Positions 44,742 through 52,680 of a stretch of 55,932 nucleotides of DNA are shown here, piece by piece. A program made the position numbers and the translations under genes. Position 1 is the stretch's first letter; each line of letters opens with the position of its first letter. Location of the stretch: NCBI GenBank assembly GCA_025353485.1, contig JANXQO010000067.1, forward strand, positions 1-55,932, written 5' to 3'. Below the pieces are notes generated by a model that made no database searches, was not told the origin of the DNA, and worked only from the letters and a program-made list of their open reading frames with translations. Source of the stretch: Chitinophagales bacterium. GTDB taxonomy: Bacteria > Bacteroidota > Bacteroidia > Chitinophagales > Chitinophagaceae.

Positions 44742-45891
44742 ATGCGTTTTCTTTTTTTAAATTGTTTGCAATGTTGTTTCCTAAACCATTCAATTTTGTT
44801 TCTTTTACAGCAGTGATGAGATGCAACATTTTACTCCATGTTTTATCCCAGGAATTTTGTGACAGAAACATATCTATTTTTTGTAACCAGTGCTGATGGT
44901 CTTTCCTTTTTAGTTCAAATTCTGCTGCTGCAATAAATTCGTCTGCTGTATCAGCAATATGAACAAGATTGTTTACTCCATAAGGAGTTACCACATCAAT
45001 AATAGAGGTAGAAATAACAGCTTTTCCTCCTGCCAGATATTCGGGAGTTTTAGTAGGGCTTATATATTTTGTTGAATCGTTACACAGGAAAGGAATAATT
45101 GCAACATCCCATCCAGCAAGATATTTTGGCAATACTTCATAGTTTCTCGGTCCTGTGTAATGAATATTATTTAATTTGGGAAGCGTTTCCGGATCGATCT
45201 TAACCACCGGGCCCAGAATTATAAAATGCCATTCAGGTTTTCTTTCAGCCACTTCTTTAATAAGATCTATATCAAATCTTTCATCAATTACTCCATAATA
45301 ACCAAACCTTGGATGTGGAATGTTTGCCTGGTCTTCCTGATCGGTTGTAATGTTGCGGGCCTGTATAAAATGTTCTTTATCTATACTGCTTGGGAAAGAA
45401 TGAATATTATGATGGCTGTTCTTTTTTGCCTGGAATAAATTACGGCCACCGGTAAATACCAGGTCAGCTTTATTAAACAATTCTTTTTCCCTATCCTTTA
45501 ATTCTATTGGTGCAAATTTAAATAACGACAACTCATCCATACAATCATATATTATCATTTTGGGAGAGAAGTAATTTCCAACGGCCAGTGCCATAGGCGT
45601 ATAATACCAAAAGTAATAGTTAGTAATATTTTCTTGTTTGAACAAACCCCTGAGGAGGTTAACCTGATGAAAAGTACACTCTTCATTTGAAAGACCTTGT
45701 TGTATATGCGGAATAATTATAGTTAAATTTTCTTTATGCTCTAATTGTAAATGACTGGTATGTTCAGCATCAAACCAAGGCTCTTCAATAAAAAAAACAC
45801 GGGTTTGTTTGGCAAACCTGCTCATCAGGTGTTGAGGTCTTTGATAGACAAAATTCCATCTTAAATGGCTAAAGCATATAAGGTCGTCCAT
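44734..45891 (-). CDS. glycosyltransferase (GT4/GT1-like)
   Basis: GT-B-fold glycosyltransferase of 385 residues. It opens DDLICFSHLRWNFVYQRPQHLMSRFA, a pattern seen in glycosyltransferases linked to glf-type clusters. The donor-binding half contains FGYYGVIDERFDIDLI and the C-terminal SPTKTPEYLAGGKAVIST with the usual Glu. Sugar donor and acceptor are unknown; UDP-galactofuranose is a guess from the neighbour. It is the first gene of the three-gene cassette. Confidence 0.85.
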   Translation of the reverse strand: MDDLICFSHLRWNFVYQRPQHLMSRFAKQTRVFFIEEPWFDAEHTSHLQLEHKENLTIIIPHIQQGLSNEECTFHQVNLLRGLFKQENITNYYFWYYTPMALAVGNYFSPKMIIYDCMDELSLFKFAPIELKDREKELFNKADLVFTGGRNLFQAKKNSHHNIHSFPSSIDKEHFIQARNITTDQEDQANIPHPRFGYYGVIDERFDIDLIKEVAERKPEWHFIILGPVVKIDPETLPKLNNIHYTGPRNYEVLPKYLAGWDVAIIPFLCNDSTKYISPTKTPEYLAGGKAVISTSIIDVVTPYGVNNLVHIADTADEFIAAAEFELKRKDHQHWLQKIDMFLSQNSWDKTWSKMLHLITAVKETKLNGLGNNIANNLKKENAYV

Positions 45892-45960
45892 AAGTTGTTT
45901 CCGTATTAAATTAGGTTATTAAAAAAGTTTTCCGGTATAATACCCCATTGTAAATACTAT

Positions 45961-46143
45961 TTGTGTGCCAATGACTTTCAGCCTATTCCGGGTTTTACGG
46001 AAGTTACTAAAAACGAAGAACTTGTGCAAAAAAATACTCAAATTGGAGGAGTTGTGGGGCATGCCAACTTTGTATACTATGATACTATACCACACTATGG
46101 CTATGAACCACAGTATCTCACAACAGGTAATGTTACTAAATAA
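45961..46143 (+). other. possible short gene or gene remnant
   Basis: In the 281-bp gap between two divergent minus-strand units there is an open frame from TTG 45961 to TAA 46141-46143 (60 codons). It is open further upstream without an ATG. Its composition looks protein-like (GGVVGHANFVYYDTIP, then YGYEP), but I recognise no family and see no start signal. It may be the tail of a decayed gene, or non-coding. Confidence 0.2.
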
Positions 46144-46172
46144 GATTTGAAAACAATTCTTAGAAAAAGAAA

Positions 46173-47267
46173 TTATAATTTTTCATACAAAGCCCTCAGC
46201 TTTTCTTTTGTCATAATTTTTTCCCAGTCTGTGCCTAAAGCATTTTCCCAAAGAGGCTTCATGCCAAGAGAAACATTTATCATTACCTGGAATTGTTCTT
46301 CCGTTAAAGCTGCGCATATATTTTTAGGGATATGGATATTATTTTTATCAACCATTTTTTTAAACTCTTTTACACCATCAGGATAATATTCTTCAAGATG
46401 ATTAAAAACAATACAATTACCAATACCATGTTTGGTGCCCAACAAATAACTCAATCCATAACTTACTGCATGGGCAACCCCAACCTGGCTGTATGCAATG
46501 CTCATTCCTCCGGCATAAGAGGCCATCATTAATTTATCATCATTTTCTTTATCCCATTTATCCCCGCCTGACCGTCGGGCAGGGTTTTCGATAAAAACTT
46601 CTCTGCAAAGCTGTAAGGCTTTTTCTCCGTAAGATTTACTGAATTCATTTAAAAATGTTCCCTGTAAACTTTCTATGCAATGAATATAACAATCCATACC
46701 TGTATAAAAACGCTGGTCTTTGGGAACGTTTGAAGTTAATTCGGGATCCAGAATAATTTGATCAAAGGGTGTAAAATCAGAATTCATTCCAAGCTTTTTG
46801 GTGGGCCCGGTAAGCACTGTTGTGCGGCTTACTTCAGCCCCGGTACCGCTTAATGTTGGGATACCGGCCTTGTAAACTCCCGGAACTTTTACCAGGTCCC
46901 ATCCCTGGTAATCAGCAGAGGAGCCGGTGTTGGTCATCATTAAAGCAACAGCTTTTGCAAGATCCATTGTACTGCCACCACCTATGCCAATAACTCCGCT
47001 AACGCTGCCAAACTCTTCCTTTAATTCAGCAGCAATACTATCTACGTAAGTTGTTTTGGGTTCGTAAGTAACATCGGCAAAAATTATTTTATCATTTTCT
47101 TTTACCGGAATTCTTTTTACCAATTCTTTATTATTAAAAAAATGATCTACTAAAAATATCATGGGCAAGCCTTCGCTGCGTTTAGTCTCCAGTATCTGAT
47201 CTAACTGGTTAAAAGAACCACGGCCATAAATAACATAACCCACCAGTTTAAAATTTCTGAATTGCAT
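46173..47267 (-). CDS. kdnB: iron-containing alcohol dehydrogenase family, KdnB-like (Kdo 8-oxidase)
   Basis: Fe-ADH family protein of 364 residues (a GTG at 47285 would give 370). NAD motif GIGGGSTMDLAKA is near residue 99. Metal ligands are a conserved Asp and His in MDCYIHCIES, His in GVAHAVSYG, and His in TKHGIGN. The pattern is closest to KdnB, which oxidises C8 of Kdo before KdnA aminates it. The adjacent kdsB supports that role. A palindromic repeat encodes NPARRSGG around residues 228-235. Confidence 0.8.
   Translation of the reverse strand: MQFRNFKLVGYVIYGRGSFNQLDQILETKRSEGLPMIFLVDHFFNNKELVKRIPVKENDKIIFADVTYEPKTTYVDSIAAELKEEFGSVSGVIGIGGGSTMDLAKAVALMMTNTGSSADYQGWDLVKVPGVYKAGIPTLSGTGAEVSRTTVLTGPTKKLGMNSDFTPFDQIILDPELTSNVPKDQRFYTGMDCYIHCIESLQGTFLNEFSKSYGEKALQLCREVFIENPARRSGGDKWDKENDDKLMMASYAGGMSIAYSQVGVAHAVSYGLSYLLGTKHGIGNCIVFNHLEEYYPDGVKEFKKMVDKNNIHIPKNICAALTEEQFQVMINVSLGMKPLWENALGTDWEKIMTKEKLRALYEKL
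46563..46584. repeat. palindromic repeat inserted inside the kdnB-like gene
   Basis: CCCGCCTGACCGTCGGGCAGGG: arms CCTGACC / GGGCAGG pair apart from one G-U-type position. Similar CCTGCCCGTCGGGCAGG elements are common between genes in Bacteroidota. Here it lies in frame. Confidence 0.65.
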
Positions 47268-47300
47268 TGGAGAAAATTGAAACACGAATTTAAGAATGAA

Positions 47301-47318
47301 TCCCGATAGCTATCGGGA
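47301..47318. repeat. TCCCGATAnnTATCGGGA palindrome, copy 1
   Basis: Perfect 18-bp palindrome TCCCGATAGCTATCGGGA between kdsB and kdnB. Two further copies differing only in the central 2 bp lie at 49615-49632 and 50874-50891. Confidence 0.8.
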
Positions 47319-47338
47319 CTAAATTATTCGCAACAAAA

Positions 47339-48082
47339 TTAATTCGTTTTAATTCGTGTAATTAGTGTTCTGGCCCTTTCCAGGTCTTCAGGAGTATCAA
47401 TTTCAATACCCATATAATCTGAAACAACCATTTTTATGGGTACCCCATTTTCAAGATAACGAAGGCATTCAATTTTTTCTGTTGTTTCCAGAGGTGTCAT
47501 CTCCCAATTTGTAAAATTCATCAATGCCTGTTTTTTAAAAGCATATATACCGATATGCTCATAATAAACCGGGGTAACTTCTGAATTTCTGTGATAAGGA
47601 ATCGGGCTGCGGCTAAACATAAGTGCGTTCATATTTTTATCAACCGCAACCTTTACATAATCAGGATCAGCAATTTGTTTCTCATCTTTCATTTGCTGCA
47701 TAATTGATGCTACCTGTATATTGTTGGGTTCATCTTCATAAAAAACATTCAGGAGCTTTAGCAATGCATCTTTATTTACAAAGGGTTCATCTCCCTGAAC
47801 ATTTACAATAATGTCTACTTCAAGATCAGCAGCCGCTTCAGCAATACGGTCGCTGCCGCTTTCATGTGTTTGTTTACTCATTGTAACATAGCCTCCATAA
47901 TGAGTGATCTCATCAAAGATTATCTGGCTATCAGTAACCACCATCACTTCATCAAACAATCTTGTTGCCATTGTATTTTCATAGGTATGTGCAATTACAG
48001 ATCTGTCACCGAGCTTTTGCATAAGCTTTCCGGGGAAACGGGTTGCTGCATAACGGGCGGGTATCATGGCGATAGTTTTCAT
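47339..48082 (-). CDS. kdsB: 3-deoxy-manno-octulosonate cytidylyltransferase
   Basis: Activates Kdo (or 8-amino-Kdo) as the CMP-sugar for lipid A core assembly. The 247-residue protein begins with the nucleotide-binding IPARYAATRFPGKLM (residues 7-21), has VNVQGDEPFV (about 93-102), and ends with the conserved EIDTPEDLERAR. It overlaps the upstream DUF2007 gene by 1 bp (TAATG) and precedes the kdnB-like gene, so it may favour the 8-amino sugar, as KdsB of Shewanella does. Confidence 0.93.
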   Translation of the reverse strand: MKTIAMIPARYAATRFPGKLMQKLGDRSVIAHTYENTMATRLFDEVMVVTDSQIIFDEITHYGGYVTMSKQTHESGSDRIAEAAADLEVDIIVNVQGDEPFVNKDALLKLLNVFYEDEPNNIQVASIMQQMKDEKQIADPDYVKVAVDKNMNALMFSRSPIPYHRNSEVTPVYYEHIGIYAFKKQALMNFTNWEMTPLETTEKIECLRYLENGVPIKMVVSDYMGIEIDTPEDLERARTLITRIKTN

Positions 48083-48501
48083 TAATTGTAAGATTCCGAT
48101 TCAACCTCCGGCAGCGTTTCGCTTTCGTAGCCGCAATGGCTACACTGGTAAATATTTTCTGCAGAAACTGCATAAGAAGAAAAAAGCCATGTAGTAATAG
48201 CTGTTAAAAGATTTTCAGTACTTCTTTTGGGAACCAGGATAAATTTATGAGAACCGCATTGAGGACAAAGAAGTTTGCTGTCAGCTTCTTCATTCATTTC
48301 TCTCAATAGTTTTTTAACATTGCGTTCTTCGCTTTTTCTAACCATCAGTTTTATTCCTCCGATTGCATTTGATAATAGTGGGTCAAGGGTAACAGTGTAT
48401 TCATCTTTTAAATAACATTCAATGCCCGCTGATCTTAACCTCGTCAATTGTATGTTGGCATTAAAATAATTATCGAATGTTTGTATGGTAATGAGGTCCA
48501 T
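48082..48501 (-). CDS. DUF2007 domain protein with zinc ribbon
   Basis: A 139-residue cytoplasmic protein. Residues 1-70 follow the DUF2007 pattern (ITIQTFDNYFNANIQLTRLRSAGIECYLKDE, split, then GGIKLMVRKSEERNVKKLL), labelled putative signal-transducing in some databases. Residues about 78-128 hold two CxxC pairs (CPQCG and CSHCG) likely to bind zinc. It is translationally coupled to kdsB. The role is unknown. Confidence 0.75.
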   Translation of the reverse strand: MDLITIQTFDNYFNANIQLTRLRSAGIECYLKDEYTVTLDPLLSNAIGGIKLMVRKSEERNVKKLLREMNEEADSKLLCPQCGSHKFILVPKRSTENLLTAITTWLFSSYAVSAENIYQCSHCGYESETLPEVESESYN

Positions 48502-48520
48502 GTTAATTCTATTTGAATTG

Positions 48521-48569
48521 AATCGTGAAACGTGAAAATCTCACGTTTCACCTCTCACGTTTCACGATT
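48521..48569. repeat. inverted repeat built from TCACGTTTCAC units
   Basis: AATCGTGAAACGTGA (48521-48535) and its perfect complement (48555-48569), with a third TCACGTTTCAC copy at 48541-48551 between them. The right arm touches the stop codon of the prohibitin-like gene. Confidence 0.8.
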
Positions 48570-49471
48570 TATTTATCACTAAGCATTACAGGAGTGTTTC
48601 CCTTACCCATTATAACGATCTTGGAATTTTGACTGAGTGCTATCTCTTTCATTGCTTTTATTTGCTCGTATTGTAATTGCTGATCGGTCAGTCCTGTATT
48701 TATGATACGCTGATAATCGGCAATACCCTGGGCTTCCACTCTTTTTCTTTCAGCTTCCTGCCTTTCTTTTTGCAGAACAAATTCCATTTTCTTGGCATCC
48801 TGTTCGGCATTTATTTTTGATTCAATAGAAGCCTTTACAGAATTTGGAAGTGTAATATTTCTTACCAATAATTGCTCAAGTAATAATCCCCGCTTTTTAA
48901 AATCTTCTTCAATGCTTTTATAAATACGTTGTTGAAATTCATCCCTCTTGGTGCTGAATAATTCAATTGCCTGGTAATACACAGCATTGTCACGGATCTT
49001 TGTTCGTGTAATAGGCCGTACAATTTTATCTTTAAAATCAAGCCCTGTTTGTTGTATCAATTTGGGGGCATCATCCGCAACAACCCTGTACAAAACAGTA
49101 AGGTCAATGGTTACTTCCAGGCCATCGCTTGTTAAAACCCGGATGGCATCATCTCCTAGTTGATTACCTTCATCATGTACACCACTCATTGTGTAATTCT
49201 GTGTTTTTACATCCACCTTTTTTATTTCATACAAAGGGTTTACCAAGTGAAGGCCGCTGTTAAGCACATCATTTTTTACACTGCCAAACAAAACCTTAAT
49301 ACCAATTTCCCCGGCATCTATCTGCACAACAGAAGAAATAATTATTCCCAGCAAAATAAACAACACGCCAATAATGCGGCCGATTTTGCCATATGGATGC
49401 AGCGCAACATTATTTTTTACAATTATGCCGGTTACACCAAAAATTATAAGACCAAGAATAATGAATATCAT
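48569..49471 (-). CDS. prohibitin/SPFH domain membrane protein
   Basis: A 300-residue protein with two N-terminal hydrophobic helices (about 1-18 and 31-50). An SPFH/Band 7 domain follows from QIDAGEIGIKVLFGSV to about 225. A coiled-coil tail contains EAERKRVEAQGIADYQRIINTGL. It is the prohibitin subtype, thought to form membrane microdomain scaffolds. It is flanked on both sides by repeat clusters and is probably transcribed alone. Confidence 0.88.
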   Translation of the reverse strand: MIFIILGLIIFGVTGIIVKNNVALHPYGKIGRIIGVLFILLGIIISSVVQIDAGEIGIKVLFGSVKNDVLNSGLHLVNPLYEIKKVDVKTQNYTMSGVHDEGNQLGDDAIRVLTSDGLEVTIDLTVLYRVVADDAPKLIQQTGLDFKDKIVRPITRTKIRDNAVYYQAIELFSTKRDEFQQRIYKSIEEDFKKRGLLLEQLLVRNITLPNSVKASIESKINAEQDAKKMEFVLQKERQEAERKRVEAQGIADYQRIINTGLTDQQLQYEQIKAMKEIALSQNSKIVIMGKGNTPVMLSDK

Positions 49472-49510
49472 AAGAGAAAGTTTTAGAAAGCAAATATAAC
49501 CTCTCTAAAT

Positions 49511-49640
49511 CTCTCCTGAAGGGGAGACTTGCTAACACACAAAGCCATTTATGCTTTTCGTGGTCTTTAATAAATTCAAATTAAAAGGACATACAAAGTC
49601 CTCCCTTCAGGAAGTCCCGATAACTATCGGGATAGGAGGG
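49511..49640. repeat. cluster of palindromic repeats before dnaN 3' end
   Basis: A TCTCCTGAAGGGGAGA hairpin lies at 49511-49528. Further on, CTCCCTTCAGGAAG (from 49601) leads into TCCCGATAACTATCGGGA (49615-49632) and GGAGGG (to 49640). The separate families are thus nested in one 130-bp stretch. It may also act as the dnaN transcript end. Confidence 0.75.
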
Positions 49641-49664
49641 TGTTAGATTTAGCGGGGTGATGTT

Positions 49665-50780
49665 TTAATTATTCAGCATCAAAGGCATTACCAGCATCAG
49701 CAACTCTTCATTTTCATCAGCATCTGTTGGTTTAATAATTCCTGCTTTTGTGGGTGTGCTTAATTCAATTACTACTTCGTCAGAATCTGCCGCATTCAGC
49801 ATTTCAATTAAAAATTTTGCATTAAAAGCAATCTGCAGATCTTCACCATCGTATTGACAGGCCATACGTTCATTTCCTTCAAAACTAAAATCAACATCCT
49901 GCGCCGCAAGGTGCAGCTCGCTGCCACTAATGTTTAGCGCAACCTGGTTGGTACTCTTATTACTAAACACGCTTACCCGGCGCAATGCACTCTGAAAATC
50001 ATTTTTATTAACCGTAAGCTTGTAGGGATTATCTGTTGGTATCACCACTTTATAATCAGGGAACCTTGCATCAATCAACCGGCAAACCAATTCGGTGCCG
50101 CCATGTTTTACAAAAAGGTGATTGCCGTTATAAGATATCTGCAGCTCATCTTCATTTTGCGGCAGGGCGCTCTTTAATAAATTCAACGGTTTTTTGGGAA
50201 CAATGAAAGTATCTGTTTTAGGGCAGCTTACATCTGTTCTTTTATACCTAACCAGGCGATGGGCATCTGTTGCAACGCAGGTAATACCTTTGGTGTCAAG
50301 TTCAAAATAAACTCCTGTCATAGCGGGTCTCAGGTCATCATTGCTTACCGCAAACAAACTTTTATTTATCGCCGTAACCAATGCAGAAGAAGGCATTGTA
50401 AAAGAAGTTGCGGAATCAGCAACAGGCTCCTTTGGAAAGTTATCAGGATTTTCTCCCATTACTTTGTACTTACCGTTATCGCTGGTTATCTCTATCCCGA
50501 AATTTTTATCAATATTAAAAGTGAGCGGCTGCTCAGCAATGTTCTTTAAAGAATCAAGCAAAATTTTTGAAGGAATACAAACCTTGCCGCTATCCTTTGC
50601 TTCAATATCAAGATGAATTTTCATAACCGTTTCCAAATCGGTGGCAACTACGGTAAGTTTGTTCTTTTCAATCTCAAACAAAAAATCTTCCAGTATCGGC
50701 AAAACCGTGTTGGCATTAATTACGCCGCTGATCTGTTGCAGGTGCTTAAGTAATTGAGACGAGGAAACGATGAACTTCAT
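49665..50780 (-). CDS. dnaN: DNA polymerase III beta subunit (sliding clamp)
   Basis: Ring-shaped processivity clamp. The 371 residues follow the three-domain clamp pattern, with KFIVSSSQLLKHLQQISGVI at the start, the TDLETVMKI strand (about 46-54), GVYFELDTKGITCVATDAHRLVRYK near 155-178, and the C-terminal LMLVMPLML. It is not next to dnaA here, as is common in this phylum. A TATCTTTG box lies 22 bp upstream. Confidence 0.95.
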   Translation of the reverse strand: MKFIVSSSQLLKHLQQISGVINANTVLPILEDFLFEIEKNKLTVVATDLETVMKIHLDIEAKDSGKVCIPSKILLDSLKNIAEQPLTFNIDKNFGIEITSDNGKYKVMGENPDNFPKEPVADSATSFTMPSSALVTAINKSLFAVSNDDLRPAMTGVYFELDTKGITCVATDAHRLVRYKRTDVSCPKTDTFIVPKKPLNLLKSALPQNEDELQISYNGNHLFVKHGGTELVCRLIDARFPDYKVVIPTDNPYKLTVNKNDFQSALRRVSVFSNKSTNQVALNISGSELHLAAQDVDFSFEGNERMACQYDGEDLQIAFNAKFLIEMLNAADSDEVVIELSTPTKAGIIKPTDADENEELLMLVMPLMLNN

Positions 50781-50801
50781 AAAAATTTTAAATTAGAAAA
50801 C

Positions 50802-50809
50802 CAAAGATA
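50802..50809 (-). promoter_or_regulatory. dnaN -7 element
   Basis: CAAAGATA on the plus strand is TATCTTTG on the minus strand, a perfect TAnnTTTG box 22 bp before the dnaN ATG. No convincing -33 TTG is seen at the usual distance. Confidence 0.5.
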
Positions 50810-50873
50810 AAAGATTGCGGCTAATGATTTGAAGATAATAAAAATATTTATGTAGTGGGGGAAAGTATCGCAA

Positions 50874-50956
50874 TCCCGATAATTATCGGGACGCTGAGGG
50901 TTTCGCAAAGATTGCAAAGAACTTTGCGCTCTTTGCGGTTCTTTGTGTTCTTTGCG
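50874..50956. repeat. palindrome copy 3 plus CTTTGCG repeats upstream of recX
   Basis: TCCCGATAATTATCGGGA at 50874-50891, then GCAAAG twice (50905, 50914) facing CTTTGCG-type units at 50922, 50931, 50941 (CTTTGTG) and 50951. The two halves form an inverted arrangement. Read through from GTG 50855 this would encode a spurious 40-residue N-terminal extension of RecX. Confidence 0.75.
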
Positions 50957-50974
50957 ATACTTATTTTTACATCA

Positions 50975-51439
50975 ATGATTAAAAAGCTTTCTAAAGAGCA
51001 GGCCCTGCAGCGGATAAAACAGTATTGCGCTTACCAGGAAAGATGTCATAGCGAAGTAAAGGAAAAACTCTATTCACTCGGCTTGTATAAAAATGATGTG
51101 GAGCAACTGATGGCACAATTGATAGAAGAAAATTATCTTAACGAAGAACGCTTTGCCAAACAATATGCCGGTGGTAAATTCCGCATGAACCAATGGGGAA
51201 GGGTAAAAATAAAATATGCGTTAAGGCAAAAGCAGGTAAGCGATTACTGCATTAAAAAAGGAATGAAAGAGATCAGCGATGCTGATTACAAAAAAACGTT
51301 ACACAAACTTGCCGAGCAAAAATTAAAAACATTAAAAAATGAAAGCAATCTTTTTAGCAAGAAAAAAAAGTTACAGGATTATTTATTGCAGAAAGGTTAT
51401 GAGGGGGAGTTGGTGAGAGAGGTGGTTAATGATTTATAA
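50975..51439 (+). CDS. recX: regulatory protein RecX
   Basis: Modulator of RecA filaments. The 154 residues from ATG 50975 are made of three-helix repeats: KEQALQRIKQYCAYQERCHSEVKEKL, then LIEENYLNEERFAKQYAGGKFRMNQWGRVKIKYAL (split around 45-80), which is the family signature. The GTG at 50855 is rejected because the added residues are encoded by repeat DNA. recA is not in the window. Confidence 0.88.
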   Translation: MIKKLSKEQALQRIKQYCAYQERCHSEVKEKLYSLGLYKNDVEQLMAQLIEENYLNEERFAKQYAGGKFRMNQWGRVKIKYALRQKQVSDYCIKKGMKEISDADYKKTLHKLAEQKLKTLKNESNLFSKKKKLQDYLLQKGYEGELVREVVNDL

Positions 51440-51461
51440 CGAGTAGAAAATGCAGTCTGAA

Positions 51462-52190
51462 TTAGTCTGCCGACCCGGTTTCTTTTTTTCTTTGGATAAA
51501 ATCATAAATTGACAATACTTCATCTGGCGAAGTTAGAAACCACTCTGCACCAGGTGAGTTGTCAATTTTTTTTCCTCGTATAGTCAAAACGTCGTGAATT
51601 ATATTTTCTAGCTCAAATGAAAAATCAGTTCTTATGATTATAGCCACATGAGGTTTTTCAGGTAAGTCTGTTGCAGCTTGTGATAAGATTCTCTGCAATG
51701 GGTCGCCGTCTGTTCTGCCGATTTTACATTGCCAAAACGTTTGGTCTTTTTGTTCAGCGATTTGACGATACAAGGGAAGATAATATAAATATACTGCACT
51801 TTTTCCTGTACCTATTTCTATGTCAGCAATTTTTTCTTTTTCAACTATTAAGATATCTTGGTTGACGATAACGGTATTAAGTTCGTAATCTATATTTTCT
51901 TCTCTCGGAAGCTCATTTGAAGTTTCTCCGATTTTCCAAAATCCAGTCATTGAACTTTCAGCAAGCCCCTTTTTTCTAAGAGCGTTAAACCCTTTATGAA
52001 TAATATCTCTTGAATTTTTTGCATTGGGTTTCTTACCGCCATTAACTATATGATAATTTAAAGTTTCATCATAAACGGTTTTTGACTCAACAATTCTACC
52101 TGTAAATAACTTCAAAGCGAGTTCTGACAAGATTGGCGATTGAAAAGGAAGTTCTTTATACCTATACGGCTCGTTTATTTCTATGTCCAT
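51462..52190 (-). CDS. winged-helix + GIY-YIG nuclease-like domain protein
   Basis: A 242-residue protein. Residues about 13-88 look like a winged-helix DNA-binding module (SPILSELALKLF ... HKGFNALRKKGLAESS). Residues about 131-225 match the GIY-YIG variant of the T5orf172/Mug113 type: AVYLYYLP, then CKIGRT (155-160), an Arg in LQRILSQA, Glu and His in ELENIIHDVL, and GAEWF. It could be a restriction-like or mobile-element nuclease. Start chosen at the Met at 52190; an upstream start at 52244 adds 18 residues. Composition differs from neighbours and it borders a hicBA remnant. Confidence 0.6.
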   Translation of the reverse strand: MDIEINEPYRYKELPFQSPILSELALKLFTGRIVESKTVYDETLNYHIVNGGKKPNAKNSRDIIHKGFNALRKKGLAESSMTGFWKIGETSNELPREENIDYELNTVIVNQDILIVEKEKIADIEIGTGKSAVYLYYLPLYRQIAEQKDQTFWQCKIGRTDGDPLQRILSQAATDLPEKPHVAIIIRTDFSFELENIIHDVLTIRGKKIDNSPGAEWFLTSPDEVLSIYDFIQRKKETGSAD

Positions 52191-52328
52191 ATTGTTTTTT
52201 TCTCGTCGAAGATAATTAAGGTTGATACTAAAGAGTGCATACAACTCATAAATATACGAAGGTTTTTAAAAGCTAATTTCCAAAGCAAACCAATGTCTAT
52301 TGGCTTTATTAATCCATAACTTTACATC

Positions 52329-52424
52329 ATGTCTTCTCTCACCATAACCATTATACAACCAAATCTTCATTGGGAAAATAAAAAAGCAAATCCTAATATG
52401 CCTGCTCAATAAATTGAACGCATA
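52329..52424 (+). pseudogene. duplicated, decayed 5' end of the nitrilase gene
   Basis: About 95 bp starting ATGTCTTCTCTCAC closely resemble the first codons of the nitrilase gene at 52782. The reading MSSLTITIIQPNLHWENKKAN differs from the intact copy at a few residues and meets TAA at 52410-52412, where the intact gene has AAA. Similarity fades near 52424. Between the two copies lies the hicBA module. Confidence 0.8.
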
Positions 52425-52464
52425 AACTCTTAAAAGAATTAATTAAATTTGATAAAACAATTGT

Positions 52465-52680
52465 ATGACCACAGAGTTTAAAAATATTGTTTGGAAAGAA
52501 GGGGAATATTATGTTGCACAATGCCTGAATATAGAAGTTTCATCTTTTGGCAAAAGCAAAGAAGAAGCATTAAAAAATTTAAAAGAAGCAATTGAGCTTT
52601 ACATGGAAGACGCTTCTGTTGATGACATGAATAAAATTGAAGAACCGGAAATTATTCATTCGCAAATAGAGCATGCCTAA
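52465..52680 (+). CDS. hicB: HicB-like antitoxin
   Basis: A 71-residue protein with the HicB partial RNase-H-like fold pattern: WKEGEYYVAQCLNIEVSSFGKSKEEALKNLKEAIELYME. No C-terminal DNA-binding helix is evident, as in short HicB variants. A TAAATTTG -7-like box lies at 52444-52451. It overlaps the truncated hicA by 8 bp. Normally it would neutralise the HicA mRNA interferase, but with hicA broken its present role is unclear. Confidence 0.82.
   Translation: MTTEFKNIVWKEGEYYVAQCLNIEVSSFGKSKEEALKNLKEAIELYMEDASVDDMNKIEEPEIIHSQIEHA

Noticed and set aside
50855-50974. GTG-initiated 40-residue N-terminal extension of RecX
   Set aside because: The stretch is made of a TCCCGATA palindrome and CTTTGCG repeats, and RecX homology begins at the ATG at 50975.
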